Under the pieces are notes generated by a model. That model did not search any database. It saw only the letters and a list, made by a program, of their open reading frames with translations, and was not told where the DNA came from. DNA of 64,000 bases from Ignavibacteria bacterium (GTDB lineage: Bacteria; Bacteroidota; Ignavibacteria; Tepidaquicellales; Tepidaquicellaceae), in contig JADJYU010000008.1 of assembly GCA_016719565.1 (NCBI GenBank), forward strand, positions 205,965 to 269,964, given 5' to 3'. Each line of letters opens with the position of its first letter. Positions within the stretch are counted from its first letter, which is position 1. Position numbers and translations under genes: made by a program. Below are positions 33,549 to 44,050 of the stretch, piece by piece.

Positions 33549-36440
33549 ATGACATTTGAAATGAATACTCCCACAGGAACAGTAACTTTCCTTTTCACTG
33601 ACATCGAAGGCAGCACAAAGCTGTCTCAGGAATTTCCTGATACCATTCAGTCTGTTTTAGAAAAACATAATAATATTTTAAACTCCGCCGTCGAAACGAA
33701 TAACGGATTTGTATTCAAGATAATTGGCGACGCATTCTGCTGCGCATTTGATAAAGCTGAAGATGCAGTAAAAGCCGCTGTCGAAGCGCAGACAGCTCTC
33801 GGTTCTGAGAACTGGGAAGGAGCGGATATAAAAGTGAGAATGGGAATTCATTCCGGCGCAGCAGAATGGACCGATAATAATTATTCCGGTTACGTTACGC
33901 TTGCCCGAGCGCAGAGAGTGATGTCAACAGCTTACGGCGGACAGATCATCGCATCCAATAATACTTTTAAATTATTAAGTGAAAATACTACTGATGATCC
34001 CGCATACGATTTTTCATTTCGTGATCTCGGTGAAAGAAGACTGAAAGATCTCATTCAGCCTATCCGTCTTTTTCAGATATTAAATGACGGGCTGCGTATA
34101 GAATTTCCGCCGGTCAAAACGATCGACGCAAGACCGAATAATATTCCCATTCAGCTTACGAGTTTTATCGGAAGGGAAAAAGAAATGAAGGAGATTAAAG
34201 ATCTTCTTGCAGGGACAAGACTTCTGACGCTGTTGGGACCGGGAGGTACGGGAAAGACGCGGCTTTCGCTTCAGACCGGCGCTGATCTTATTGATAATTT
34301 TGAGAACGGAGTATGGTTCGTCGAGATAGCATCGCTTCAGGATCCGCAGCTCCTTCCGCAGACTATTGCGCAGACACTCGGTCTGAAAGAGCAGCCCGGA
34401 AAGAAAACCGAAGATGCAATTGCAGACTTTTTAAAGGACAAGAAAATTCTTATAATAATTGATAACTGTGAACATCTGATCGGCGCATCGGCTAACATTG
34501 CATTGATGATGCTCCGTAAATCCCCGGGACTAAAAATAATCGCCACCAGCAGGGAAGCTCTGCATTGTGATGGCGAGCAGACTTATAAAGTTCAGTCTCT
34601 TTCCCATCATAAGCCCGGCGGCAGTATCACGCCCGAGATCCTTTCGCAGTTCGAAGCGGTGAGATTATTCATTGAAAGAGCGACGGCGGTCAATCCTTCA
34701 TTCCGCGTAAATAATGAAAACGCTCCCGCTCTGGCGCAGATATGTTTTCAGCTTGACGGGATTCCTCTTGCGATAGAACTTGCCGCTGTAAGAATCAAAG
34801 TCCTTTCGCTTAACAGCATCTGCGAAAGACTGGATGACAGATTTAAGCTTCTCACCGGCGGTAACAGGACTTCACTGCCGAGACAGCAGACGCTGAAAGC
34901 CCTTATAGACTGGAGCTATGATCTGCTGTCGGAAAAGGAAAAACTTTTGCTGCAGAGACTTTCGGTTTTTAACGGCGGATGGACAATGGATGCCTCGGAG
35001 AAAATTTGTTCGGATGAAATAATTGACGAATATGAAATTCTTGATCTGCTTTCCAATCTTGCGGATAAGTCCCTGATAAAAATTATTGAATCTGAAAACA
35101 ATATCCGCTACACAATGCTCGAGACAATAAAAAAGTACAGCATTGATAAGCTGTCAGAGTCAGATTCAATCAATGAAATTCATAAAAAGTATTTCGATTA
35201 TTTCTGCGGCATCGCTGAAGAATCAGAATCAAAATTAACCGGCTCTGCCCAAAGGGAATGGATAAGTCTAATGGCTGATGATATTGAAAATTTCAGAGCA
35301 TGTCTGAGATGGGCCTTGGAAAATTATCCGGAAGGTTCGCTTAAGCTGACGGTTCAACTCGGAAAATTCTGGGAGCTGCGCAGTCATTTCACTGAAGCGC
35401 TTGAGTTTCTTAGGAAAAGTCTTGAGCATTCGGGATCCGCTGATGTATTATGGAAAGCAAAAGCTGTATACTGGACAGGATTTTTTTTAATTCATCAGGG
35501 GAAGTATGAAGAATCAAAAAAGAATCTGAACCGGAGTCTGGAAATGTTCAGGGAAATAAATTATAAGGACGGTGAAGCCGTATCTCTGATCTCACTCGGA
35601 ACGATAGGCGTGTTCCAGGGAGACTACGAAAATCTTTTCTCTTACTCCGAAGAAAGTCTGTCCATCTCGCGTGAGATTAATAACGGATCTTACATTGCAA
35701 GAAATCTTCAGAATATTGCGCTGGGCTTAATGCAGCAGGGAGATCATGATGCAGCGCGGAAAAAACTTGAAGAAGGTATTACATTGTATCGTGAACTCGG
35801 CGATCCGATTCAGCTTGCAAAGATAATCGGAAACATAGGCGCGCTGGAATATCTTCAGACCAATTATGACAAAGCAAGGGAAGCTCTGAATGAGAGTCTG
35901 CAGCTAAGATATGAACTTGGAGACAGGCAGGGAATTTCGATTGCGCTGAATAATTTAGGTTCTATAGCTTATATGCTTAAGGAATTTGATGAAGCGGAAA
36001 GACTTCTCGAAGAAAGTCTTGTAATTATCAGGGACCTCGGTGACAAAAGAGTTTATGTAACCGCTGTAAGTACGCTCGGCAGTATTGCAAATGATAAGGG
36101 AGATCTTGGGAAAGCAAAGAAAATGTTCATTGAGTCAATAACCGTATCAAATGAGATCGGCGATAAATATTCTCTCTCAAAAGGTTTTGAAGGATTTGCA
36201 GATATTTATTTAATGCAGAAAAACTACAAAGCTTCCTGTATTCTCGCTGCTAAATATATTTCCTTATTGGAATCTTCTAAGAAGAATATTATAGAAGGTG
36301 AAATTGTCAGGATAGAAAATATCAAATCCGCTCTGCGTTCAAATCTGTCTGAAACTGATTATGAAACATACTGGAAAAAAGGAGAATCAATGACTGCGGA
36401 AGAAGCGCTGAAATTTATAGATGAAGTTGGGAAGGAGTGA
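33549..36440 (+). CDS. Class III adenylate/guanylate cyclase fused to a STAND ATPase and TPR repeats
   Basis: A 963-residue cytoplasmic signalling protein. Residues 8-180 are a class III cyclase: TFLFTDIEGSTKL and FKIIGDAFCCAF hold the two metal aspartates, and RAQRVMSTAYGGQI follows. The transition-state Asn normally found before the RxxR is replaced by Ala (LARAQR, not VNRAAR), so activity is uncertain. Residues ~200-480 are an NB-ARC/AfsR-like ATPase: SFIGREKEM, Walker A GPGGTGKT (230-237), Walker B ILIIIDNCEHL, sensor IIATSRE. A winged-helix-like section follows (LSVFNGGWTMD). From ~570 to the end are about eight TPRs (LISLGTIGVFQGDYEN, ALNNLGSIAYMLKEFDEAE). Such proteins couple a binding signal to cyclic nucleotide output. 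It stands alone. Confidence 0.9.
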   Translation: MTFEMNTPTGTVTFLFTDIEGSTKLSQEFPDTIQSVLEKHNNILNSAVETNNGFVFKIIGDAFCCAFDKAEDAVKAAVEAQTALGSENWEGADIKVRMGIHSGAAEWTDNNYSGYVTLARAQRVMSTAYGGQIIASNNTFKLLSENTTDDPAYDFSFRDLGERRLKDLIQPIRLFQILNDGLRIEFPPVKTIDARPNNIPIQLTSFIGREKEMKEIKDLLAGTRLLTLLGPGGTGKTRLSLQTGADLIDNFENGVWFVEIASLQDPQLLPQTIAQTLGLKEQPGKKTEDAIADFLKDKKILIIIDNCEHLIGASANIALMMLRKSPGLKIIATSREALHCDGEQTYKVQSLSHHKPGGSITPEILSQFEAVRLFIERATAVNPSFRVNNENAPALAQICFQLDGIPLAIELAAVRIKVLSLNSICERLDDRFKLLTGGNRTSLPRQQTLKALIDWSYDLLSEKEKLLLQRLSVFNGGWTMDASEKICSDEIIDEYEILDLLSNLADKSLIKIIESENNIRYTMLETIKKYSIDKLSESDSINEIHKKYFDYFCGIAEESESKLTGSAQREWISLMADDIENFRACLRWALENYPEGSLKLTVQLGKFWELRSHFTEALEFLRKSLEHSGSADVLWKAKAVYWTGFFLIHQGKYEESKKNLNRSLEMFREINYKDGEAVSLISLGTIGVFQGDYENLFSYSEESLSISREINNGSYIARNLQNIALGLMQQGDHDAARKKLEEGITLYRELGDPIQLAKIIGNIGALEYLQTNYDKAREALNESLQLRYELGDRQGISIALNNLGSIAYMLKEFDEAERLLEESLVIIRDLGDKRVYVTAVSTLGSIANDKGDLGKAKKMFIESITVSNEIGDKYSLSKGFEGFADIYLMQKNYKASCILAAKYISLLESSKKNIIEGEIVRIENIKSALRSNLSETDYETYWKKGESMTAEEALKFIDEVGKE

Positions 36441-36516
36441 AGGTTTTGGTCATACATGTAGACTTAATGAGATGTTAATCTGACGCAGGTAAAGGTAGAA
36501 AGCAAAGATTGAAAAA

Positions 36517-38604
36517 TCACTTAGCTATAATCATTCTCTTTACATCAACAAATACATTTGATTCTAATTTATAAAAATAAATACCACTAGGGAATCTTTG
36601 CCCGTCAAATTCAACCTCATAATTTCCCGGTACTGCCATTTCATTCACGAGAACCTTTATTTCTTTACCAAGAACATCATAAACTGAGAGTTTTACATTT
36701 TGTTGTTTAATATTAGGGGGAATGCTATATCCTATTTTTGTCCGCGGATTGAATGGATTGGGATAATTCTGTTTGAGAATATAGTAATTAGGTAAAACAG
36801 AAGAATTATTTTGTTCAGCAGAAACCATTTCCCCCAGTCTTCGTTTCCATACGCTTCCGCGGTGAGTCCCGGCATATAAGTATTCTCCTTTAATATTAAA
36901 ACATAATACATAATTGTTTATTAAACCTGAATCAATTTTAATCCATTCTGAACTGCCAATAGCTGAAAGATAGACACCGTTATTCGTTCCCGCAAATAAA
37001 TATTTGCCACTCGTAGCCAAGGAAAGTACACTGTGGCCGTTAAGACCTGAGTAGATCCAGTTTTCACCATTATTGGAAGAACTAAACACCCCTATGTTTT
37101 CACCTCCCGCAAAGATACTTGAATCATTAGATGCGAAAGAAAGTATGGCTTTGTTTGTTAGGGATGTTTGAGACCAGTTTAATCCGCTGTTGGTTGAACG
37201 GTATATTCCGGCATAGTATTGTCCCCCCGCAAAGAAATTCGTCCCGCGAATGCAGAAAGCATTAACAATTAAACCTACAAAGACTGGTGTCCAACTTATA
37301 CCATTGTTACTGGAAAGATATATTCCGCTTTGATATTGTCCTATTCCTCCCGAAGCCAAAACAATATTACCACTGGAAGTGAGCGCACGAACAAAGCTAT
37401 TATGGTTTGTTTCTGTCCAGCTTATTCCTTTATTAGTAGAAATACTTACTCCTGCTGCAGTTCCGGCAATAAGATTTGTTCCACTTATAGTAAGTGCATT
37501 CACTTCTGTGTTGTTTAAATTTGAAGAAATTGAATTCCATTCTGCACCGTAGTTTGTGGAAATAAAAACACCACCATTAAGTAATGTTCCTGCAAATAGA
37601 TTTTTATCATCATCGGATATAAGTGCGGAAACATTTGAGCCCTTTATCCCATTGCTAACATTGGACCAACTACTTCCGCTGTTAGTTGAAAGGTAGACTC
37701 CGCCTTGAATAGTACCGGCATAGAGATTACTTCCCTTGTAAATTAGTGCCCTGACATATTTATTGATTAAACCTGAACTGGCATCAGTCCAATTTATTCC
37801 GTTATTTGTTGAAAGAAAAATTCCATAGCCATTAGTCCCGGCAAAGAGTTTTTGCTCACTGGAAGTTAGGGAAAGAATATCATTGTTGGATAAACTTGTT
37901 TGAATCCAGCTAGTTCCGCTATTGCTTGAAAAGTATACTCCACCCCAATATGTTCCTGCAAAGAGATTTGTCCCACTTACGGCAAGACACCTTATATAAG
38001 TGTTGTTAAGACCAGAATTAACAGCATTCCAGCTAACCCCATTGTTAGTGGAAAGATATATCCCTCCGTAACTAGGTAAGCCGGCGAAAAGATTCGATCC
38101 CATAATAGCCAATGACGAAACTGCTTTATTTGTAGAACCTATAGGGTATGCTTTCCAATTAGTTCCGTTATTCGTGGAAAGAAACACACCGCCACCGTCA
38201 GTCCCGGCAAAGAGATTGTTCCCGCTTACTGCAAGTGCATATACGTTGTGATATGTTGTTACGAGACCTGAATTGACTCCTGTCCAGTTTTGTCCGTTGT
38301 TTGTGGACAGAAAAACTCCATCGTCATAAGTTGCGGCAAATATATTTGATTTTATAACTGCAAGTGAAGTGATATAATAATTCGGTATTCCGGAGTTGAC
38401 TCCTGTCCAGGTTGTTCCATTGTTTGTGGAAAGAATGACACCTGCTCCGTCAGTTCCGGCAAAGAGATTTGTACCACTTTCAATAAAACAAGTAATAGTT
38501 CCCCCATAAGGACCGTTGGTTTGAGTCCATTGTGCACGAATAGTATTTACCAAACTAATAAGTATAACTAGTAATGATAACAATATTCGAAAAATTGTAT
38601 TCAT
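36517..38604 (-). CDS. T9SS-exported beta-propeller protein with BNR-like repeats
   Basis: A 695-residue protein. The signal peptide (about residues 1-24, IRAQ) leads into about twelve ~42-residue repeats of the pattern xGxNLFAGTxxGGVFLSTNNGxxWxxxNSGL. These match Asp-box/sialidase-type propeller blades. The last ~85 residues are a type A sorting domain (ILKQNYPNPFNPRTKIGYSI, VYDVLGKEIKVLVNE, GIYFYKLES, MIIAK), which is recognised by the type IX machinery and cleaved during export to the cell surface. The protein probably binds surface or extracellular ligands; no catalytic residues are recognised. It is the first of eleven cargo genes in the cluster and reads leftward. Confidence 0.85.
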   Translation of the reverse strand: MNTIFRILLSLLVILISLVNTIRAQWTQTNGPYGGTITCFIESGTNLFAGTDGAGVILSTNNGTTWTGVNSGIPNYYITSLAVIKSNIFAATYDDGVFLSTNNGQNWTGVNSGLVTTYHNVYALAVSGNNLFAGTDGGGVFLSTNNGTNWKAYPIGSTNKAVSSLAIMGSNLFAGLPSYGGIYLSTNNGVSWNAVNSGLNNTYIRCLAVSGTNLFAGTYWGGVYFSSNSGTSWIQTSLSNNDILSLTSSEQKLFAGTNGYGIFLSTNNGINWTDASSGLINKYVRALIYKGSNLYAGTIQGGVYLSTNSGSSWSNVSNGIKGSNVSALISDDDKNLFAGTLLNGGVFISTNYGAEWNSISSNLNNTEVNALTISGTNLIAGTAAGVSISTNKGISWTETNHNSFVRALTSSGNIVLASGGIGQYQSGIYLSSNNGISWTPVFVGLIVNAFCIRGTNFFAGGQYYAGIYRSTNSGLNWSQTSLTNKAILSFASNDSSIFAGGENIGVFSSSNNGENWIYSGLNGHSVLSLATSGKYLFAGTNNGVYLSAIGSSEWIKIDSGLINNYVLCFNIKGEYLYAGTHRGSVWKRRLGEMVSAEQNNSSVLPNYYILKQNYPNPFNPRTKIGYSIPPNIKQQNVKLSVYDVLGKEIKVLVNEMAVPGNYEVEFDGQRFPSGIYFYKLESNVFVDVKRMIIAK

Positions 38605-39034
38605 CTATGATTCTCCTTTAGTTTATAGAAGTACATTATCAACTGAAGTAATCAATTTAAAATTAGGATTAATTTCCATAAGACAAAATTCAATAATTTG
38701 TATCCGGCAGAGTCACCTCACCTGTATTCTATTGACCGTTCGGGTTTCTTTCCCTCGATAGCGGTTTCCTCTAACAGATAATATGAACCGTGCTCTTTGG
38801 ACAATCCGTGATAATATCATGAAAGATTTTCCTAATCTAATTCTCAGGAACACCTTTAGAAGGCGGGGAAAAATAGAGAGTTCCGCAGTTTGAAGCCTGC
38901 GGCTACTTTTTTCAATTACGAATTTCAAATACTAAATTTTTATTACTTATTACGCCTTTGTTGGTCTTAGTGAGTGCAGCGAGCGTGACCAACAATAAAA
39001 ACTTACTTTCCGGACTCTGTGTAGCGAAAAATAT
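38605..39034. other. Noncoding region with REP-like pieces
   Basis: 430 bp. Contains TGAAGCCTGCGGCTACTT (38891-38908, repeated at 50441-50458) and an imperfect palindrome around it. GTTGGTC and GACCAAC flank a GC-richer stretch at 38960-38995. No supported gene; an 71-codon open frame at 38713-38928 has no family resemblance. Confidence 0.5.
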
Positions 39035-40666
39035 TTACTTCACCAAAACCATACTCCGCGTCTGAACAAAGCCGCCCGCCTCAAGCTTATAATAATAAAC
39101 TCCGCTCGCAAGTCCGCTGCCGTCAAACTCCGCTTCATAACTTCCGGCATTTTGTTTTTCATTTACCAGTGTTGAGACTTCGTTTCCTATAACATCATAC
39201 ACTTTTAGTTTAACATCACTTGTCATTCGTAATTCGTAATTAATAAGTGTTCCTGGATTAAAAGGATTTGGATAATTTTGTCCGAGATGATTTTTGTCCG
39301 GGATCTGATTAGAGATCGTGTTTACTCCCACTGTCTGGGAATATTTTATCGTTACATAATCAAAATCAGTGCTGTCTGAATAGCTCTTGCCGGTTACGAT
39401 CACGTTGTTGTTTCCGTCTAATCTGACTGCTACAGGAATATCATCTCCATTTGATATGCCATTAAAACTGACATTCCATAATTCATTTCCCTCACCGGAA
39501 TATTTTATTGTAACTATATCCGTCAAAGTCCCGGTACCGTTGACTGCACCAGTTACATATATATTATTGAAACTGTCTTTAACCATTGAGTATACAAAGT
39601 CATTTCCGTTTGCCGTTCCGTTAATTCTTTTTACCCATTGCTGATCACCGCTTGAATTATACTTAATTATGGTCATATCACTTTCTGTATCCACTCCTTT
39701 ACTTCTGCCTGAAACATATACGTTTAAAAAATCATCAGTGACTACGGAATATCCAAGATCTGAACCGTAGTAAGCGTCATAACGCTTTGACCAGAGAAGA
39801 GTACCTGAAGATGAATATTTAACTGTTGCAATATCATAATTACTGATTATATCATAGCTTACGCCTGTTATTATTACATTTCCCGAATTATCTACTGCAA
39901 CAGCATATCCGTAATCAAAACCATCAGAAGTTCCGTTATAATATCTTGACCACAATTCATTCCCGTTTGAACTATATTTAATTATTGAATAATCATAAGT
40001 ATTTTGACCACTGTTACTTATATGACCTGCAACATAAACATTACCTGCGTTATCTGTTGTAAGAGCGTTTGCCTGATCATCAAGGTTTATAGGTCCGTTT
40101 TTCTTTTGTACCCATACCCTGCTGCCCAATGAATTGTATTTTATGGTTGTCTGATCATATGAAGTGCCTGTATTATAAGTGCTGCCTGTAATATAAACAA
40201 TACCCGAACCATAGGTCGCAATTGATGTTGCAGAACTTCCAAATTCACCTGTCCCTCCATAAGACTGAAGCCACATTTGAACTCCCGAAGCGCTGTACTT
40301 AATAGTAGCAAAATCTAATTTAGCATTTAACTGTGTACTGCCGCCGGTGACATAAACATTACCAGCGCCGTCTAAAGCAATTGCGCCCGGATAATCAGAA
40401 TTATTACCGGGTCCGTTGTATCTCTGGATCCACTGAGTCTCTCCGGAATTATTGTATTTAATTGTCAGGAAATCTTCATTAGAATTAACTTTACTTTTTC
40501 CTGTCACAAAAATATTTCCTGAAGCGTCAATTGCCAAACCTGCCGGTTCATCGATACTTCTTAAACCATCATAGAAAACAACCCACTCCTGATTTACCTG
40601 CGCCTGCAGGCAGAGATGATTCACATTTAACAAAAAAATAATTACAAAAATATTTTTAGTTATCAT
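39035..40666 (-). CDS. T9SS-exported SBBP-repeat (beta-propeller) protein
   Basis: A 543-residue protein with a signal peptide of about 22 residues (LCLQAQ). About nine SBBP-type blades of 45-50 residues follow, each reading roughly GNxYVTGxSxxxxxxxDxxTIKYxSxGxxxWxxxYNG. Examples start at the strips GNIFVTGKSK, GNVYVTGGST, GIVYITGSTY and GNVYVAGHIS. The C-terminal ~85 residues are the sorting domain (LGQNYPNPFNPGTLINYEL, VYDVIGNEVSTLVNEK, GVYYYKLEAGGF). The repeat type differs from the BNR/Ycf48 kind in the neighbours. Its ligand is unknown. It ends 12 bp upstream of the next cargo gene's 3' end on the same strand. Confidence 0.85.
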   Translation of the reverse strand: MITKNIFVIIFLLNVNHLCLQAQVNQEWVVFYDGLRSIDEPAGLAIDASGNIFVTGKSKVNSNEDFLTIKYNNSGETQWIQRYNGPGNNSDYPGAIALDGAGNVYVTGGSTQLNAKLDFATIKYSASGVQMWLQSYGGTGEFGSSATSIATYGSGIVYITGSTYNTGTSYDQTTIKYNSLGSRVWVQKKNGPINLDDQANALTTDNAGNVYVAGHISNSGQNTYDYSIIKYSSNGNELWSRYYNGTSDGFDYGYAVAVDNSGNVIITGVSYDIISNYDIATVKYSSSGTLLWSKRYDAYYGSDLGYSVVTDDFLNVYVSGRSKGVDTESDMTIIKYNSSGDQQWVKRINGTANGNDFVYSMVKDSFNNIYVTGAVNGTGTLTDIVTIKYSGEGNELWNVSFNGISNGDDIPVAVRLDGNNNVIVTGKSYSDSTDFDYVTIKYSQTVGVNTISNQIPDKNHLGQNYPNPFNPGTLINYELRMTSDVKLKVYDVIGNEVSTLVNEKQNAGSYEAEFDGSGLASGVYYYKLEAGGFVQTRSMVLVK

Positions 40667-40678
40667 AATTTTTAAAAT

Positions 40679-42847
40679 TTATTTCAGAAGCACCATTTTT
40701 TTGGTTTGTGTAAAATCATTTACTGAAAGCTTATAAAAATAAATGCCGCTTGGAAGATTATAACCGTCGAAGTCAACGCTGTAACTACCGGTTTTTTGGT
40801 TTTCATTTACTAATACAGCAACTGTTTTTCCTGTCAAATCATAAACCTTTAAATTTATAAATCCATTTTCAGCCAACGAATATCTGATAACTGTTGATGG
40901 ATTAAACGGATTAGGATAATTTTGCTCTAAAATAAAACCGGAAGGAATTTCAGACGAAATATTTTCTAAACTGACAGTGCCGCCGTTTGTTGTCTTAAGT
41001 ATCATTCCTCCGGTTCCAACCATATATCCTGTATTATTATCCGTAAAATCTATGTCATATACCGGTCTGTCCGGATTCAAATACACATTCCAGCTTTCAC
41101 CCTGATCAGTCGATTTCAAAATCTTATTATGAAATCCAAAAACGTAACCCGTGTTATTATTAATGAAATTAAATTTTAAAATGGGTATGCCGGAGATATC
41201 TATATCAACCAATTCCTCATAAACCTGTCGCCAGCTTAAACCTCCGTCGGACGTCTTGTTAAGATTGTAACTCTCAAGCTTTGTCTGATTCCAACGTTCT
41301 GTTGCAATAAATCCGGTATTCTCATTAGTAAAATATAATGTATAGTAAATAGGCGTAGTTGAATCAAAATCTATTTTTCTTACGAGATTCCAGTTAACTC
41401 CAGTATTTGTGGTTTTATATAAATTATATTCGACAAAGCCGATTATACTATATCCGATATTATGATCAGGAAACTGAAAGTACCCTACATAATCAGGATG
41501 AAATGAGTAAGAGGACCAGGTGATACCGCCGTCAGTAGTTTTATTCAGATCATGTCCCCCGTAATAAACATTATTAGTTATAAAACCTGTGTTCGCGTCA
41601 ACGAATTGAAATAATCCTATTGAATCATTAGGTGTATTAATTATATTCCAGGTAAGACCTCCGTTTTGTGATTTAAGAAGTTCGAAGCGAATGGATAAAG
41701 CATAACCTGTATTAACATTTAAGAAATCAAACCGGAACATACGATATGAAGAATTAAAATTTATCCAGTTTATTCCGGCATTGGTTGTCTTGAAAAATGA
41801 AGTACCGGTATTATCGAAATTACTCATTATATATCCGGTATTCTGATCCGGAAAATCAACAGAATTTAAAGTCTCAAAGGTACCCGAAGGTGATCTCACA
41901 GTCCAGTAATTTCCATGATCCGTGGATTTAAAAATTGTCCCGTAAGTCCCAACCAAAAGTCCTGTACCATTATTTTGAAAGAAAACTGATTTAAATGCAA
42001 AGCCCGGACTGCTTATAGTGTTATCTATAAACCAGTTTACGCCGCTGTTCGTGGTCTTTAGAAATGCATTTTCATTTCCGGCTATATAACCGGTTGAAGA
42101 ATTGGTAAAAAATATATCATTAAATGGCCATGTCCCGGGAGCAAAAACATTTATCCATGTATTTCCGCCATTTGAAGTGCGCCTGATACTTTTAAATCCG
42201 TTACTGCTCCCGCCAACGATGAATCCTGTATTATCATTTATAAAACTTATTGAATTAATATATGTACTGAGATTTAAAGCAGTCCAGTTGATGCCTCCGT
42301 TTGTAGTTCTTAGTATGATTTCATTACCGCCGATAAATCCATTCTGGGAATTGATAAAATACGTGGTGTTTAGTTTTATAGTCGTTCCTGAGTTCAGCTC
42401 TGACCAGAAATTACCGCCGTCCGATGTTTTAAATATCTTTCCATTGCTGCCGGTTATATATCCTGTGTTTGAATCATAAAAATAAACTGAACTAAGATCT
42501 TCATTTGTACCTATAGATAATCTTTCCCAGTCCAGACCGGTATTAACTGATTTAATTATAAAGCCGTCTGATCCTACAGCGAAAATATTATTTTCATCAT
42601 AATAAGCAACTGAATTTATGTCATTAGTGAAATTAGAGTTATATATGCTCCAGCTTTCACCTGCATCAGTTGACCTTAATATTGTTCCCCAGTATCCTGC
42701 TGCTATGCATGTTTGCGAATTAACAAATATTACAGAATTCAGTGAATTTCCCTGCGGCTGAGGATTTAGCCAAAACCATCCGTTTTGAGAATAGGAAATT
42801 GACTGAAAACAAATGCATAGAATTAATGTAATTGTTATTCTTATCAT
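40679..42847 (-). CDS. T9SS-exported Ycf48-like protein, paralogue A
   Basis: A 722-residue product. I start it at the ATG 42847 (MIRITITLILCICFQSISYSQ), which gives a good signal peptide; the longer frame from 42910 adds 21 residues with no export logic. About fourteen Ycf48/BNR-type blades repeat the pattern NTGYIxGxNGxIxKTxDGGxxWxxL (for example TGYIAGNENAFLKTTNSG). The sorting domain follows (ILEQNYPNPFNPSTVIRYSL, VYDLTGKTVAVLVNEN, GIYFYKLSVNDFTQTKKM). It is the first of three near-identical tandem genes, all reading leftward. The Ycf48 domain is known from photosystem assembly in cyanobacteria, but these exported proteins surely do something else. Confidence 0.87.
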   Translation of the reverse strand: MIRITITLILCICFQSISYSQNGWFWLNPQPQGNSLNSVIFVNSQTCIAAGYWGTILRSTDAGESWSIYNSNFTNDINSVAYYDENNIFAVGSDGFIIKSVNTGLDWERLSIGTNEDLSSVYFYDSNTGYITGSNGKIFKTSDGGNFWSELNSGTTIKLNTTYFINSQNGFIGGNEIILRTTNGGINWTALNLSTYINSISFINDNTGFIVGGSSNGFKSIRRTSNGGNTWINVFAPGTWPFNDIFFTNSSTGYIAGNENAFLKTTNSGVNWFIDNTISSPGFAFKSVFFQNNGTGLLVGTYGTIFKSTDHGNYWTVRSPSGTFETLNSVDFPDQNTGYIMSNFDNTGTSFFKTTNAGINWINFNSSYRMFRFDFLNVNTGYALSIRFELLKSQNGGLTWNIINTPNDSIGLFQFVDANTGFITNNVYYGGHDLNKTTDGGITWSSYSFHPDYVGYFQFPDHNIGYSIIGFVEYNLYKTTNTGVNWNLVRKIDFDSTTPIYYTLYFTNENTGFIATERWNQTKLESYNLNKTSDGGLSWRQVYEELVDIDISGIPILKFNFINNNTGYVFGFHNKILKSTDQGESWNVYLNPDRPVYDIDFTDNNTGYMVGTGGMILKTTNGGTVSLENISSEIPSGFILEQNYPNPFNPSTVIRYSLAENGFINLKVYDLTGKTVAVLVNENQKTGSYSVDFDGYNLPSGIYFYKLSVNDFTQTKKMVLLK

Positions 42848-42947
42848 TGAATTAACTTTTATAAGTTTTAACTTGAAACTGACTGTTGATTGGATTCCCG
42901 AAGTAAACACTGTTATTTGTTTTTTGTAATTTGCAATTTAAGTATTG

Positions 42948-42982
42948 ATTGGATTCCTGCCAGGAGCACGCAGGAATGACAG
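42948..42982. repeat. Short inverted repeat between paralogues A and B
   Basis: ATTCCTGC, nine bases, then GCAGGAAT, in the setting GATTGGATTCCTGCC...GCAGGAATGAC. This is a REP-like form common between genes in many bacteria. Part of it (TGATTGGATTCC) also lies at 42886-42897. Confidence 0.55.
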
Positions 42983-43007
42983 TTTTAATAAACTCGTAAC
43001 TTGAAAC

Positions 43008-44030
43008 TTATTTCAGAAGCACCATTTTTTTGGTTTGTGTAAAATCATTTACAGAAAGTTTATAAAAATATATGCCGCTTGCAAGATTGTAACCGTCGAA
43101 GTTAACCTCATAACTTCCGGTTTTTTGGTTTTCATTTACTAAGACGGCAACTATTTTTCCCGTCAAATCATAAACCTTCAAAGTTATAAAACCATTTTCA
43201 GCTAACGAATATCTGATAACAGTAGATGGATTAAACGGATTTGGATAATTTTGCTCTAATAAAAAACCGGAAGGAATTTCAGACGAAATATTTTCTAAAC
43301 TAACAGTGCCGCCGGTTGTTGTCTTAAGTATCATTCCTCCGGCTCCAACCATATATCCTGTATTATTATCCGTAAAATCTATGTCATATGCCGGTCTTTC
43401 CAGATTCAAATATATATCCCAGCTTTCTCCCTGATCAGTCGATTTCAAAACCCTGTTTTTAAATCCAAAAACGAAGCCGGTATTATGGTTAATAAATTTA
43501 AATTTTATGGTGAGTATGTCAGAGAGATCTATATCAACCAATTCCTCATAAACCTGACGCCAGCTTAAACCTCCGTCGGACGTTTTATTAAGATAGTAAT
43601 TCCGAAGCTTAGTAGGATCCCAAAGGTATGATGCAATAAATCCGTTATTCTCATCAACAAAATAAAATGTATGGTTCAAAGGCGAAATTGTATCAAAATC
43701 CATTTTACTTACGAAATTCCAGTTAACTCCTGTATTTGTAGTTTTATATATATTAGATGATTCAAAAAAAATGCCGGCTAAACTATATCCAATATCAGGC
43801 TCAGGAAAATGAAAGTATCTTAAATAATCAGGATTAAATGAATAGGAGGACCAGGAGATACCGCCGTCAGTAGTTTTATTCAAATCATGTCCTGAAGAAT
43901 ATACTTTATTTATAAAACCTGTGTTCGCGTCAACGAATTGAAATAATCCAATTGAATCAATAGGTGCATTAAGTAAATTCCAGGTAAGACCTCCGTTTTG
44001 TGATTTTTGAAGTTTAAAGCCGGAAGACAA
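43008..44030 (-). pseudogene. Ycf48-like paralogue B, C-terminal half after a frameshift
   Basis: This is the 3' part of a gene split by a one-base indel. The open frame's first Met (MSSGFKLQKSQNGG) is internal to the protein. It encodes the second half of the propeller (KTTDGGISWSSYSF, STDQGESWDIYLN) and a complete sorting domain (LLEQNYPNPFNPSTVIRYSL, GIYFYKLSVNDF). It cannot be exported by itself because it lacks a signal peptide. Reading it together with 44051-45178 gives a ~720-residue product matching paralogues A and C from end to end. Confidence 0.8.
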
Positions 44031-44050
44031 AACATAACCCGTATTATCAT

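Noticed and set aside
38713..38928. 71-codon minus-strand open frame as a small gene or transposase relic
   Set aside because: Arg/Leu-rich translation without family resemblance, no ribosome-binding site, and it overlaps REP-like repeats.
42102..42479. 125-codon plus-strand frame, also seen as smaller copies at 44619 and 46549-47010
   Set aside because: It recurs at the same place in all three Ycf48-like paralogues, as expected of an antisense shadow of a duplicated gene.
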